Shown here one piece after another: positions 20,628-29,791 of a stretch of DNA of 51,197 nt. The stretch covers positions 1 to 51,197 of the forward strand of contig JAHISJ010000007.1 of assembly GCA_018818205.1 (NCBI GenBank), read 5' to 3'. Every line of letters starts with the position of its first letter. Position 1 is the stretch's first letter. The position numbers and the translations under genes were made by a program. A model generated the notes under the pieces. It had not been told where the DNA came from, ran no database searches, and was given only the letters and a program-made list of their open reading frames with translations. The stretch comes from Patescibacteria group bacterium. GTDB taxonomy: Bacteria > Patescibacteriota > JABMPQ01 > JAHIRA01.

Positions 20628-22325
20628 TTAGCTTACCAGTTGCCCCTGACGATAAATGCGGGCAATGCCATGTTCTAAGTCTTCAACTTTGGCAGTGAGC
20701 TTTTTTGAGTCGGAAGCCAACGTTGCAAACTCTTCTTTGGTTCCTCCATGGGCGAGGAGTGTGCCGAACGTTTCTTTGTTAATGACTACAATATCTGCGG
20801 GCGCGCCTTCTATGAGTTTTCCCCGCATGCCATGGCCTGCCTCGTGCTCATAATCTGCTGCCATCAAGGAATACGCACTCAAGGCTTGCTCAAAAGAAAT
20901 ACGTTCTTTGGGGTTAGGGTGGTGGGTTGCTGCCCAGATGCCAAAGAGCGCTGACGGCGGCATGCCATCAGAGCCAAACATCATTTGTACTCCTTCTTGA
21001 AGCATTTCTGCGTGTGGACACAGTTGTGTAACGCGTCCATCAAGCCTGTCTTGATAGACCACATCGGTTAAGAAGTTAGGTTGAGATGATACCCATGCTC
21101 CAACAGAAGCTATCTCAGGAGAAAGTCCTTGGCTGAGCTCACAATGTTCTATTCTAAACTTTCCTGGATCAAGCTTGGCTTCTTTAGCAAGGTTTCTCCA
21201 TGATTTGGCTGTCTCAATCGCTCGTGCAACAGCTTTGTCACCAATTGCATGCATGGCAATTTTATTGAGCCCCATCGTGCGTGCATCTCCAATGGCTTGA
21301 TTTATTTCTTGCAAGGTATGATACTCCACTCCAACATTGTCTGATTTTTCGTACGGTTTTTTCATTAGAGCAGTGTGTGAACCAAAGCTTCCATCAGCAA
21401 GGAGCTTGAGACCGACAAGCGGTAAATCTTGAGCTCTATCAAATAATCCTTGTTTTTGAAGTGTGTCCAGATTTGAATAAAATTCCTTCATAATTTCTGG
21501 CGCCAAAAATACTTGTCTTACCGGAAATTCAGTGCCTCGTTCCTTTTGCCAGCTTTTTCGGGCCATAAGTAGTGCAACAACATCTCCATAGGAATAAGAG
21601 TACATATCGTGAATATTGGTGATTCCCTGTGAAATCCACGAGTCAAGTGTTGTTTCCATACCTTCAGCGATTCGTTCAACGCCATAATGACTTTCGGCAA
21701 TTTGAATGGCAAGAATAGCATGTCCTTCTGTTGCAAGTCCCTTTTTTGCATCAATATGTCCGGTAGTTCTCTTACCCAGACCCTTTTCCTCATGGACTTT
21801 TTTTGAAAGGAGGTCAATCATTGGTGTGTTGAGCCTGGCTCCATGAAAGCTGGAATCAATCATGCAATAGGGACGTTTGGTATCTACTCGGTCAAGATCT
21901 TCAAGAGAAATCTCTGCATTAGGGACGCTTTGTGTGTTATGTCCTAATATGACTTTTGGAAGAGCAAGATCTCCTGACCCCGTTTGTTCACGAAGCATTC
22001 TCATAATCTGATCTTTTGTTTTTCCTTCGCTGACATTGCCTGCATCAATAACTTCCATTGTTCCATAAGCAAGGTGATTGTGAGTATCGGTAAATGCAGG
22101 AAGTGCAACGCCACCTTCGTAGCGATCAAACAAAAGACTTGGCCTTCTTTCCTTTTCTGCATCTATCCATTGTCTAACGTCTCGTGGATCACCAATTTTA
22201 ACAATAGTTCCAGATTTCGGATCTAAAACCATTTGAATCTCGGTTTTTTTTTGAAGCTCTCTGCTTTCCGGTGAAGTTGGCACAAACGCCGCTTCCGGAT
22301 GCAGATGGGAGAGTTTTTCAGGCAT
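20628..22325 (-). CDS. Amidohydrolase family protein (YtcJ-like)
   Basis: ALPAFTDTHNHLAYG metal motif, IGDKAVARAIETA, FGSDGMP, C-terminal GAPADIVVI. Confidence 0.85.
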   Translation of the reverse strand: MPEKLSHLHPEAAFVPTSPESRELQKKTEIQMVLDPKSGTIVKIGDPRDVRQWIDAEKERRPSLLFDRYEGGVALPAFTDTHNHLAYGTMEVIDAGNVSEGKTKDQIMRMLREQTGSGDLALPKVILGHNTQSVPNAEISLEDLDRVDTKRPYCMIDSSFHGARLNTPMIDLLSKKVHEEKGLGKRTTGHIDAKKGLATEGHAILAIQIAESHYGVERIAEGMETTLDSWISQGITNIHDMYSYSYGDVVALLMARKSWQKERGTEFPVRQVFLAPEIMKEFYSNLDTLQKQGLFDRAQDLPLVGLKLLADGSFGSHTALMKKPYEKSDNVGVEYHTLQEINQAIGDARTMGLNKIAMHAIGDKAVARAIETAKSWRNLAKEAKLDPGKFRIEHCELSQGLSPEIASVGAWVSSQPNFLTDVVYQDRLDGRVTQLCPHAEMLQEGVQMMFGSDGMPPSALFGIWAATHHPNPKERISFEQALSAYSLMAADYEHEAGHGMRGKLIEGAPADIVVINKETFGTLLAHGGTKEEFATLASDSKKLTAKVEDLEHGIARIYRQGQLVS

Positions 22326-22351
22326 ATTGAATTCCTCCGTAAATGTTTTTT

Positions 22352-22398
22352 ACATTAGTGTGCTTTTTTACCGTAGTGTAAAAAAGTACTAATGTCAA
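22352..22398 (-). promoter_or_regulatory. Promoter of amidohydrolase gene overlapped by a large imperfect palindrome
   Basis: Minus strand TTGACA-N17-TACGGT; ACATTAGTgtgCTTTTTTAC / GTAAAAAAGtACTAATGT. Confidence 0.6.
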
Positions 22399-22408
22399 TG
22401 TATTTGGC

Positions 22409-23362
22409 TTAAATACGGTCTGTAACAGGAATGTCCAGAAGATACGTAACAAGCGCCATATTTGTATAGATTGCCGCTTCCAGCATTTCGTTTACAACCA
22501 TGCGGGGGTCATCATCCGTTTCTTTAAGTGCTGTAAGACGGCTGTCTGCGGTAGCCCTAGGTTCAAAGACACATACTGGCACGTTTTCTCGCATTTTTTC
22601 TAACTGTGTATTAGAGAAAGGAACAAAGTTTTTATTAAACTCAGCAACCAACGATTCATCTTCACCTGATTGTGGTAGTCCTTCTACAATAAACAAGAAA
22701 TCAACGTGATCGAGCATATCATCAAGTTTTGCTTGCTCATAGGTGCTACCATGTTCTTGAACGAGAGTTTGATTTTTTTCTGGAAGTGCCATCTCAGGAA
22801 TAATTGAATCCTCAATGAAGCTAACATCAAAATGACTTAGTACGTTTGAAACAGCTTTCATTGGCCGGGATGATTTGCTCATGCCATACACTCCAATTTT
22901 TTTACCCTTAAGATCTTCTAGGTGCTTCATGACTGTATACACGCAAAATAGTGCGCCAATAGCGTGTTCTTTGTCACCACACATAGCGTTTATTAGTGGA
23001 ATCGGATATCCTTTTTTGGCAAATGCAGATAAATCAAATGTTTTATGTCGAATTGCTAGAATATCACACAAAGGTGCAATAGAAGTAAGCGTATCGTCTA
23101 TATCTTCTTCACCTGTTTCAAGATAGGTGCCTTTGATCCCAGAGATACCAAACCATCCACCACCGAGTTTGATCATGGCGCTTTGCAAGCTTGCTGAGGT
23201 CCTGGTGCTTTCTTGAAAAAAATATGTAGCAATGACTTTTCCCGGGCATAGATTCGTGAAGTTTCTTTTTTCTTTAAGTCCGGTTTCAAAAATTTCTGCA
23301 CGACGAAACAGTTCAAGGTATTCTTCTTTAGTAAGATCTTGTGTTCTAGTAAAATGTTTCAT
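22409..23362 (-). CDS. Aspartate/ornithine carbamoyltransferase-like protein with non-canonical motifs
   Basis: FFQESTRTSASLQSAMIKLGG, ILAIRH, INAMCGDKEHAIGAL in place of HPTQ, DDPRMVVNEMLEAAIYTNMAL. Confidence 0.75.
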   Translation of the reverse strand: MKHFTRTQDLTKEEYLELFRRAEIFETGLKEKRNFTNLCPGKVIATYFFQESTRTSASLQSAMIKLGGGWFGISGIKGTYLETGEEDIDDTLTSIAPLCDILAIRHKTFDLSAFAKKGYPIPLINAMCGDKEHAIGALFCVYTVMKHLEDLKGKKIGVYGMSKSSRPMKAVSNVLSHFDVSFIEDSIIPEMALPEKNQTLVQEHGSTYEQAKLDDMLDHVDFLFIVEGLPQSGEDESLVAEFNKNFVPFSNTQLEKMRENVPVCVFEPRATADSRLTALKETDDDPRMVVNEMLEAAIYTNMALVTYLLDIPVTDRI

Positions 23363-23366
23363 ATTT

Positions 23367-24821
23367 TTACTGGTACTCTTTTAAGATTTTAACTTCACCT
23401 TTTGTTGCATTTACTTTGACGAGGTCCCCATCAGAAAGAACGTACGTTGCTTTTTTTGTGCCTACAACACAAGGAATTTCTAGTTCACGCGATATTATTG
23501 CTGCGTGACACGTGAGCCCACCTTCATCCGTAATAATGGCAGCTGCTTTTTCCATGGCGGGAACATAGTCGGGCAGTGTCATGCCACAGACTAGTATATC
23601 TCCTTTTTTTACTTTTTTTAGTGCGTCTTTGGCACCACAGCAAACTTTAACTCTTGCACGAGCTTGTCCTTTTGAAGCAGCTATTCCTGTAAGTAGCAAT
23701 TCATGACTACATTCTACATCTAATTCTTGTTGTGCGGCTGTTTGAGCTTCTCTACCGCTTAACGTTTTAATGCTATTTTTTTGCAATAGCACAAAGGTAG
23801 CTTTTTTTCTTTTTTCAATTTCCTTTTTATTTGCTGTGCCTCCACGTAAAATCTGCTTGATTTCATCATACCAGAGCCACTCAAAATCGTCTGTATTCAT
23901 TTTATAGCGTTTTGACACTTCCTTTCCCAATAGGTGGGCGGCATACACAGTCTTAACTTGCATTTCTTTTCGGAGATCAAGGTAGTGACAAAATTTGTCC
24001 ATTATCCAGAGCGTATGCTTAATCTTGTCTGAAAGAAAGTAATCTCTACAAAGTGTATCTCTTCTTTGCTTTATCTCCTTTGTTTTTTCTTGTAAGGCTA
24101 GCAATTCTTTTTTAGTCGAATTTTTGTTCTTTTTAACCTGATTTGAAAAATAAGCAATAGTATGTGGTGTCATGTTTTCCCAACCAAGCTTTGTCCACCA
24201 AAACTTTTTATGGATATTTTGAACATCTAACAGATCAGTTTTCTTCTTCTGAGCAACAGTCATTATTGCTTCTTTTTCTAGATTGATGTAAGAACGATAC
24301 TGTGGCGTGGTTATTTCTTGATACAGATTCATGAACTCTTCATTATCTAGATCACTCTTTTTGTTTGCCAACTCTTCTTTTATTATTATTTTCAGATAAT
24401 TGTCAAAAACGACATCAAAAGCATCAATGGCTAAGGTTAGCAAAGCGTGCGCAGAAGAAGATTCCTTGGATAAATAGTCGTAATAATATATTAATTCTTG
24501 GTTTGTACAATTACTAAGATTTTGTTTTTTTATTTTTCTTGCTGCTGCAAGCGCTCTCTTGGTGCAGTCATCAAATTGAGCAAATAGAGTAAGCGCTTTT
24601 GTTTTATTTGTGCAATCGCGTACGATTTGTTTGCCAATATCTTTAATCTCTGTGCCCCAAGCGCACCAGAGTTTGGGATCTTCGTTGTAATACAAGACTG
24701 AACAGAAGGAATTATCAAAGAACGTGCGCGCATGTTTATAAATACTAGTAAACATTATTGCCATACGATTAAGTTCAATGGTCCCGCGTGTGTAGATAAT
24801 CCATTGTGTTTTATCTTTCAT
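23367..24821 (-). CDS. PEP-utilising-enzyme swivel-domain protein A with uncharacterised N-terminal region
   Basis: C-terminal GDILVCGMTLPDYVPAMEKAAAIITDEGGLTCHAAIISRELEIPCVVGT; start MKDKTQ at 24821 preferred. Confidence 0.8.
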   Translation of the reverse strand: MKDKTQWIIYTRGTIELNRMAIMFTSIYKHARTFFDNSFCSVLYYNEDPKLWCAWGTEIKDIGKQIVRDCTNKTKALTLFAQFDDCTKRALAAARKIKKQNLSNCTNQELIYYYDYLSKESSSAHALLTLAIDAFDVVFDNYLKIIIKEELANKKSDLDNEEFMNLYQEITTPQYRSYINLEKEAIMTVAQKKKTDLLDVQNIHKKFWWTKLGWENMTPHTIAYFSNQVKKNKNSTKKELLALQEKTKEIKQRRDTLCRDYFLSDKIKHTLWIMDKFCHYLDLRKEMQVKTVYAAHLLGKEVSKRYKMNTDDFEWLWYDEIKQILRGGTANKKEIEKRKKATFVLLQKNSIKTLSGREAQTAAQQELDVECSHELLLTGIAASKGQARARVKVCCGAKDALKKVKKGDILVCGMTLPDYVPAMEKAAAIITDEGGLTCHAAIISRELEIPCVVGTKKATYVLSDGDLVKVNATKGEVKILKEYQ

Positions 24822-26301
24822 AGCTCGATCTTTTAGTAATCTTAATGACACCGTGATTAGCATTAACTTCAACGGAATCTCCGTCGCGTAGAATCTTTGT
24901 GGCCGATTTAGTTCCTACAACGCACGGGATAGAAAGTTCTCTACAAATAATTGCCGCATGACACGTAAGCCCACCTTCGTCGGTTACAACGGCGGCGGCC
25001 TTTTTCATAGCTGGAACAAACTCCGGCATGGTCATACCGGTTACTAAAATATCTCCCTCAGCTATCCGATCGTTTGCATCTTTTGAGCTTAAACAAATGC
25101 GTGCCGTACCGGTGACGCGCCCTGTTGATGCTGTAACCCCGCAAAACTCTTTGTCGCGTACTATTTTTTCAAAATCGGTTAAGGCGTTTCTTTTTTGTTG
25201 TGCTTCTTCTCCGTACCATTCCTTGAATGTACCATCATTTGAATATTCATAAAACCACTTTGCGTGTCTTTTTTGAGCAAGCTCAACATCGATCTTATTT
25301 TTTTTATATGCTATTGAGGCTGCTTCTTGGGGCCAAAAGTAGTATAAAATAGAGGCATCAGTTCCTATTTTCTTGCTTAGTTCTTTGTACAGTTTTCTAA
25401 GCAGCGCAACGGCTTTTACCTGGCCTTCTTTGCGTAAATCATGAAAAACGGCATAAGCGTCAAAAATTTCTAAATACGTGGTAACGATAGGATTTCTTTG
25501 CCCAATAATATGAACAATTTGTTTTTTTTGGCGTAGAGAGTTAGAAATAGAGGCTTTAATTTTTTGAATTTCTGGAATAATACTTTTTTTGTTTGATTTT
25601 TTATAATCAGAAAGAAGATTCTTTTTTGTATATACCCTTGCTTGTTCCCAACTGAAGTTAATCCAAAAATATTTTTTAATAAAAGTGTCGATACGTTTTT
25701 CTGATTTCTTTATACCGTTTTTGGTAATGAAATCAAACAGTTTGAGTTTTTCCAAATAAAACCTGTTTACATAACTTAAAACATTAGGATATGTTAACGT
25801 ATTTTTTATTTTTGCCTTTTTTGATTCTTTTGCATTTGGATATGTCGTGTCTATAAGGGGGTCAAAAAGAGGGTTGAGCATGACGTCGATTGCGTCAACG
25901 TTATACGTAATGCCGTGCCATAGGAGGGTCTTTTTGTATACCTGCAAAATGAGATCAGCAAGTTCTATTTTTGTTAGGGTAGAGAAATCTGTTTTGTTTG
26001 TTTTGGTAAAAAAAGAATCCAATAACGCAAATTCTTTATGCCAAAAGGCACAATAGTTTTTAAATGTTTTGTGACTTTTTAAGAATGTTTTTAAACAATA
26101 TGTTCCAACACGAGCATGGTCGGAGAAATTTTCGTAATAATAGGCGACGGTATTCTCAAGGTACAGACAAATTTTTTGATATTTTGGACCGTTTAAAAAC
26201 CGATTAGAATACTGAATGGAGTGTATAGGTATAGAAACGTTAAACGGATATAGCCCTGTTCTAATAAGCTCTTCCCACTCTGATGTCTTTTTTTTGGCCA
26301 T
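24811..26301 (-). CDS. PEP-utilising-enzyme swivel-domain protein B
   Basis: C-terminal GDILVTGMTMPEFVPAMKKAAAVVTDEGGLTCHAAIICRELSIPCVVGT. Confidence 0.8.
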   Translation of the reverse strand: MAKKKTSEWEELIRTGLYPFNVSIPIHSIQYSNRFLNGPKYQKICLYLENTVAYYYENFSDHARVGTYCLKTFLKSHKTFKNYCAFWHKEFALLDSFFTKTNKTDFSTLTKIELADLILQVYKKTLLWHGITYNVDAIDVMLNPLFDPLIDTTYPNAKESKKAKIKNTLTYPNVLSYVNRFYLEKLKLFDFITKNGIKKSEKRIDTFIKKYFWINFSWEQARVYTKKNLLSDYKKSNKKSIIPEIQKIKASISNSLRQKKQIVHIIGQRNPIVTTYLEIFDAYAVFHDLRKEGQVKAVALLRKLYKELSKKIGTDASILYYFWPQEAASIAYKKNKIDVELAQKRHAKWFYEYSNDGTFKEWYGEEAQQKRNALTDFEKIVRDKEFCGVTASTGRVTGTARICLSSKDANDRIAEGDILVTGMTMPEFVPAMKKAAAVVTDEGGLTCHAAIICRELSIPCVVGTKSATKILRDGDSVEVNANHGVIKITKRSSYER

Positions 26302-26310
26302 GTATAAAGG

Positions 26311-27813
26311 TTATTTCTTTTTCTTCTTTTGAATTATCGTTACTATTCCAAGGTTAGCATCAACTTTAATTATATCACCATGCGCAATTGTTTTGGTAGC
26401 AGTTTGGGTTCCAATAATGCAAGGAATCTGCAATTCTCGCGCGATAATTGCTGCATGGCAGGTAAGACCGCCTTCATCGGTAACAATAGCCGAAGCTTTT
26501 TTCATAATGGGAACATATTCTGGTCGTGTCATGGGAGCAATAAGTATATCTCCAGTGTTCATTTTTGAAAAATCCTCTTGATTGAGAATGATTTTTGCTT
26601 TGCCAGAAGCTTTGCCAAAGCTCGCACACGTGCCGGCAACTGTTTTGTTTTTGGCGATACTGTTTTCAATAAGTGTATGGTATTCTTTTACCACTGAACC
26701 TGAATAAATGGTGGGTCTGTTTTTTTGTGGGGGAGTGGCACTAAGAGAGATCATAACTCCTCCTTTTGTTCTTTTTTGTAGTGTGGATAGGATGTGTGCA
26801 GTGTCGGAAAGAAGCAGTGTGACCTCGTCGGGTAATGTATATTTTAAGAGTTCGAGATCAAGATTTTTCTCATTTGCTATTTTTTCCATGACGGAGATAA
26901 TGTAATAATTGCTGATTTGGTTATATTTTTTTCGTTCATCTCTAAACTCAGAAATCCAGGAAAAGAATCGCAACCGGTCCTTTTCTTCTAAGGTCAGATC
27001 GTATTTTTGTATTTTTTGTTGTTTCAACGCTCTATTTTTTGTAAAGGTATCCAGAGTCTTTTGAATCAAAGTGATTTTTTCTTTATGGTAAGTAACGTCA
27101 ACCAGTTTCTTGGTGTAGTAATCAGAGTCAAGAAAGTACACTTTCTCGTAATCATTTTTTAACCAAAAGTAACGTTTAGCGTGTTCTTTTAAAGCCTTTT
27201 TAACGTTACTTGATGTTATTTTGTATTTTTGTGCGAGCGAAACAATCGTAAGAAAATCTTTTTGTTCTTGCATGTACAGTGGTAGATTATCCGGGCCGAG
27301 AAGTATGTGAAGATCGTTTTGTGTGAGTTTGTTTTTTTTAGATCCGAAGATAAAAGAAATAATTTCTTTGTCAAATGGATCAAGTAAGTCTATAAAAATA
27401 GAATGTTGCCAAAAGGTGAACGACTGTTCCAAAAAATCTTGATAGGTATATAGAAATGTTTCAGAAGATACTGGCAGTTGAATTAGGTTCAGGCCACTTT
27501 TTTCCATTTTTTTGCCGGCAGTAATAAAATGTTCGTAATGTGATTCAAAAAAATGGTCGTGCGCTTTTACATGGGAGAGTATTTTTTTAACTTCAGGTAA
27601 TGCACGAGTTTGATCGAAGTAATGATACAAACTAAAGCCTGAGGAAGTTTTTAAACACATTGACACGTCGTAAGGAAAGAACAATCCGGTCGTTACAACC
27701 ATTCTTCTTGATGACAAGGTTAAGAACGGTAAAAAAGCACAAAGTGGTATAGCTGCACCTGCCTGTTTGTACCAGTTGGTTGAACGAATTTTTTCTTTTT
27801 TAAGCATATTCAT
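26311..27813 (-). CDS. PEP-utilising-enzyme swivel-domain protein C
   Basis: C-terminal GDILIAPMTRPEYVPIMKKASAIVTDEGGLTCHAAIIARELQIPCIIGT; start MNMLKK with upstream GAGGAG preferred. Confidence 0.8.
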   Translation of the reverse strand: MNMLKKEKIRSTNWYKQAGAAIPLCAFLPFLTLSSRRMVVTTGLFFPYDVSMCLKTSSGFSLYHYFDQTRALPEVKKILSHVKAHDHFFESHYEHFITAGKKMEKSGLNLIQLPVSSETFLYTYQDFLEQSFTFWQHSIFIDLLDPFDKEIISFIFGSKKNKLTQNDLHILLGPDNLPLYMQEQKDFLTIVSLAQKYKITSSNVKKALKEHAKRYFWLKNDYEKVYFLDSDYYTKKLVDVTYHKEKITLIQKTLDTFTKNRALKQQKIQKYDLTLEEKDRLRFFSWISEFRDERKKYNQISNYYIISVMEKIANEKNLDLELLKYTLPDEVTLLLSDTAHILSTLQKRTKGGVMISLSATPPQKNRPTIYSGSVVKEYHTLIENSIAKNKTVAGTCASFGKASGKAKIILNQEDFSKMNTGDILIAPMTRPEYVPIMKKASAIVTDEGGLTCHAAIIARELQIPCIIGTQTATKTIAHGDIIKVDANLGIVTIIQKKKKK

Positions 27814-27925
27814 TACTCCTCTGTTTTTAGAATAGCAAATGATTGTAATAAGAACAAACAAAAGTGCTATGTACTTTTTTTATATTATATGCTATAATTT
27901 AAACAAGAATTTAACGAAAAAAAAT

Positions 27926-28564
27926 ATGGGTATTGAAGGCGTGCGTGGACCAGGAGGGTATGCTGACTGGAAAGCTCCTGAAACGGAAGGTATTCAGGAA
28001 GCAAAAAAGCCATCTGGTGATACAAAGAAAGAACAACATGGCGATAAGCAAGCTGCCGATGCTGACAGAAAAGCACGCCAAGTGAGCTGGAATGAGGCCA
28101 TGAAACGTGCGGAAGATACCGGTGGGCACCATCCACAAGAAGAAGCGGATAGACAGGCAGAACAGCAGGCCCAAGGAGTTCCCGGAGGAGTGGATAGTGG
28201 AGTAGTGGCAGAACGGTATGGCAGCGGTGTTTCACGGCAGGAACTTGAGTCACAGTTACCTCCTCAAGCTCAAAGTCAATCACGAGCTGATAGATGGGCA
28301 CAGTATGGGACAGAGCAAGAACCAGCGCAAGGAGAAACTACGGAGGGAGTGGATCAAGCAAAGGCACTGATTGGCCAAATGCAAAGTACAGATGTGCCAG
28401 CATACTTTAAAAGACAAGTAGATGCTGCTTCAAATGTGAGTACGGCAGAAGAGGCTGCACAGGCGCTTAAAAAGCTTTCAGCTACTATTGAAAATTATCC
28501 TGATAGACGTATTAATCAGTTTAAGGATCAAATCGATACGGCTCTATCAACTCTTGAGCAGTAA
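27926..28564 (+). CDS. Hypothetical Q/E/A-rich hydrophilic protein
   Basis: ATG at 27926 preferred; TATAAT at about 27892; terminator downstream. Confidence 0.55.
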   Translation: MGIEGVRGPGGYADWKAPETEGIQEAKKPSGDTKKEQHGDKQAADADRKARQVSWNEAMKRAEDTGGHHPQEEADRQAEQQAQGVPGGVDSGVVAERYGSGVSRQELESQLPPQAQSQSRADRWAQYGTEQEPAQGETTEGVDQAKALIGQMQSTDVPAYFKRQVDAASNVSTAEEAAQALKKLSATIENYPDRRINQFKDQIDTALSTLEQ

Positions 28565-28574
28565 AAAAAGAAAC

Positions 28575-28604
28575 AAAAAAGTCCCTTAGAAAGGGGCTTT
28601 TTTT
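28575..28604 (+). terminator. Rho-independent terminator
   Basis: AAGTCCCTTAGAAAGGGGCTTTTTTT. Confidence 0.7.
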
Positions 28605-28613
28605 ATATAAAGA

Positions 28614-29678
28614 TTATCCTGCAAGAAAATGCATGACATCACCATCGCGGACAGTGTAGTCTTTTCCCTCAACACGCATAACCCCTGCTTCTTTGGCACC
28701 CTTTTCGCCACCTAGTGCTACATAATCATCAAAAGAAATAACTTCAGCGCGGATAAAGTTCTTCTCAAAATCACTATGAATGACGCCCGCAGCTTCAGGT
28801 GCTTTTGCTCCTCTTTTTACGGTCCATGCACGACTCTCTTCTGGACCAGAGGTAAGAAAGGTTATAAGATCCAAAAGCTCGTATGATTTTTTTATTAAGC
28901 GCACCAAGCCTGATTCGGTTAAATTATACTCTTTGAGATACTCTGTAGCTTCTTCATCAGTAAAGCTGGCAAGATCTGCTTCAACCTTTGCTGAAATGGG
29001 TATAAAAGGCTTAAGAGGAAAATCGACTCCACTTGCTAGTTGCTTTTCTGAAACGTTTAAGACATACAAAATAGGCTTGAGTGTTAAAAAGGTATAGTCA
29101 TTAAGGAGCTCCGATTCCTCTTCTTCAAAGGTAACGGTTCTTAAGGGAACATTTTTTTCAAGATTTTCAGTAATTTTGGTGAGTAACTCTCTTTTTTGGA
29201 TCCATTCTTTATCACCTGAACGTGCTTGTTTAGTTGCTTTAGAAAGAGATGATTCAGCAACTGAAAGATCTCTAAGAAGCAGTTCTGTTTCTATCGTTTC
29301 TGCGTCGCGAACAGGGTCAATGGAGCCATCAACATGCGTAACGTTGCCATCATCAAAGAGACGAACAACGTGTAAAATCGCTTTTACTTCTGCGATGTGG
29401 CTTAAAAAAGCATTTCCGAGCCCCTCACCTTTGTGTGCACCTTTTACCAGTCCTGCAATGTCACAAAACTCAATAGCCGTTGGAATGATTTTTTTTGGGG
29501 AGTCAATCGCAGCAAGTTTATTGAGACGCTCGTCTGGTACATCAACGATGCCCACATTTGGATCAATAGTACAAAACGGGTAGTTGGATGCTTCTGCTTG
29601 CGTATTTTTAAGGAGTGCATTAAAAAGCGTTGATTTACCAACGTTGGGGAGCCCTACGATGCCGAGTGAAAATGACAT
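28614..29678 (-). CDS. ychF: Redox-regulated/ribosome-binding ATPase YchF
   Basis: GIVGLPNVGKSTLFNAL, NYPFCTIDPNVGIVDVPDERL, DIAGLVKGAHKGEGLGN, C-terminal TGS-like domain. Confidence 0.96.
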   Translation of the reverse strand: MSFSLGIVGLPNVGKSTLFNALLKNTQAEASNYPFCTIDPNVGIVDVPDERLNKLAAIDSPKKIIPTAIEFCDIAGLVKGAHKGEGLGNAFLSHIAEVKAILHVVRLFDDGNVTHVDGSIDPVRDAETIETELLLRDLSVAESSLSKATKQARSGDKEWIQKRELLTKITENLEKNVPLRTVTFEEEESELLNDYTFLTLKPILYVLNVSEKQLASGVDFPLKPFIPISAKVEADLASFTDEEATEYLKEYNLTESGLVRLIKKSYELLDLITFLTSGPEESRAWTVKRGAKAPEAAGVIHSDFEKNFIRAEVISFDDYVALGGEKGAKEAGVMRVEGKDYTVRDGDVMHFLAG

Positions 29679-29736
29679 GAATGTGTTGTTATGGTAATGC
29701 CCATTATACTACCGTAAGTAAGCACAGATTTCAATA

Positions 29737-29770
29737 AAAAAAGCCTCCGAGCCGTAAAAAGCTGGAGGCA
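29737..29770 (-). terminator. Terminator of 29792 gene
   Basis: GCCTCC...GGAGGC with minus-strand T run. Confidence 0.65.
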
Positions 29771-29791
29771 AAATTGAAGTAATTGAAAACA

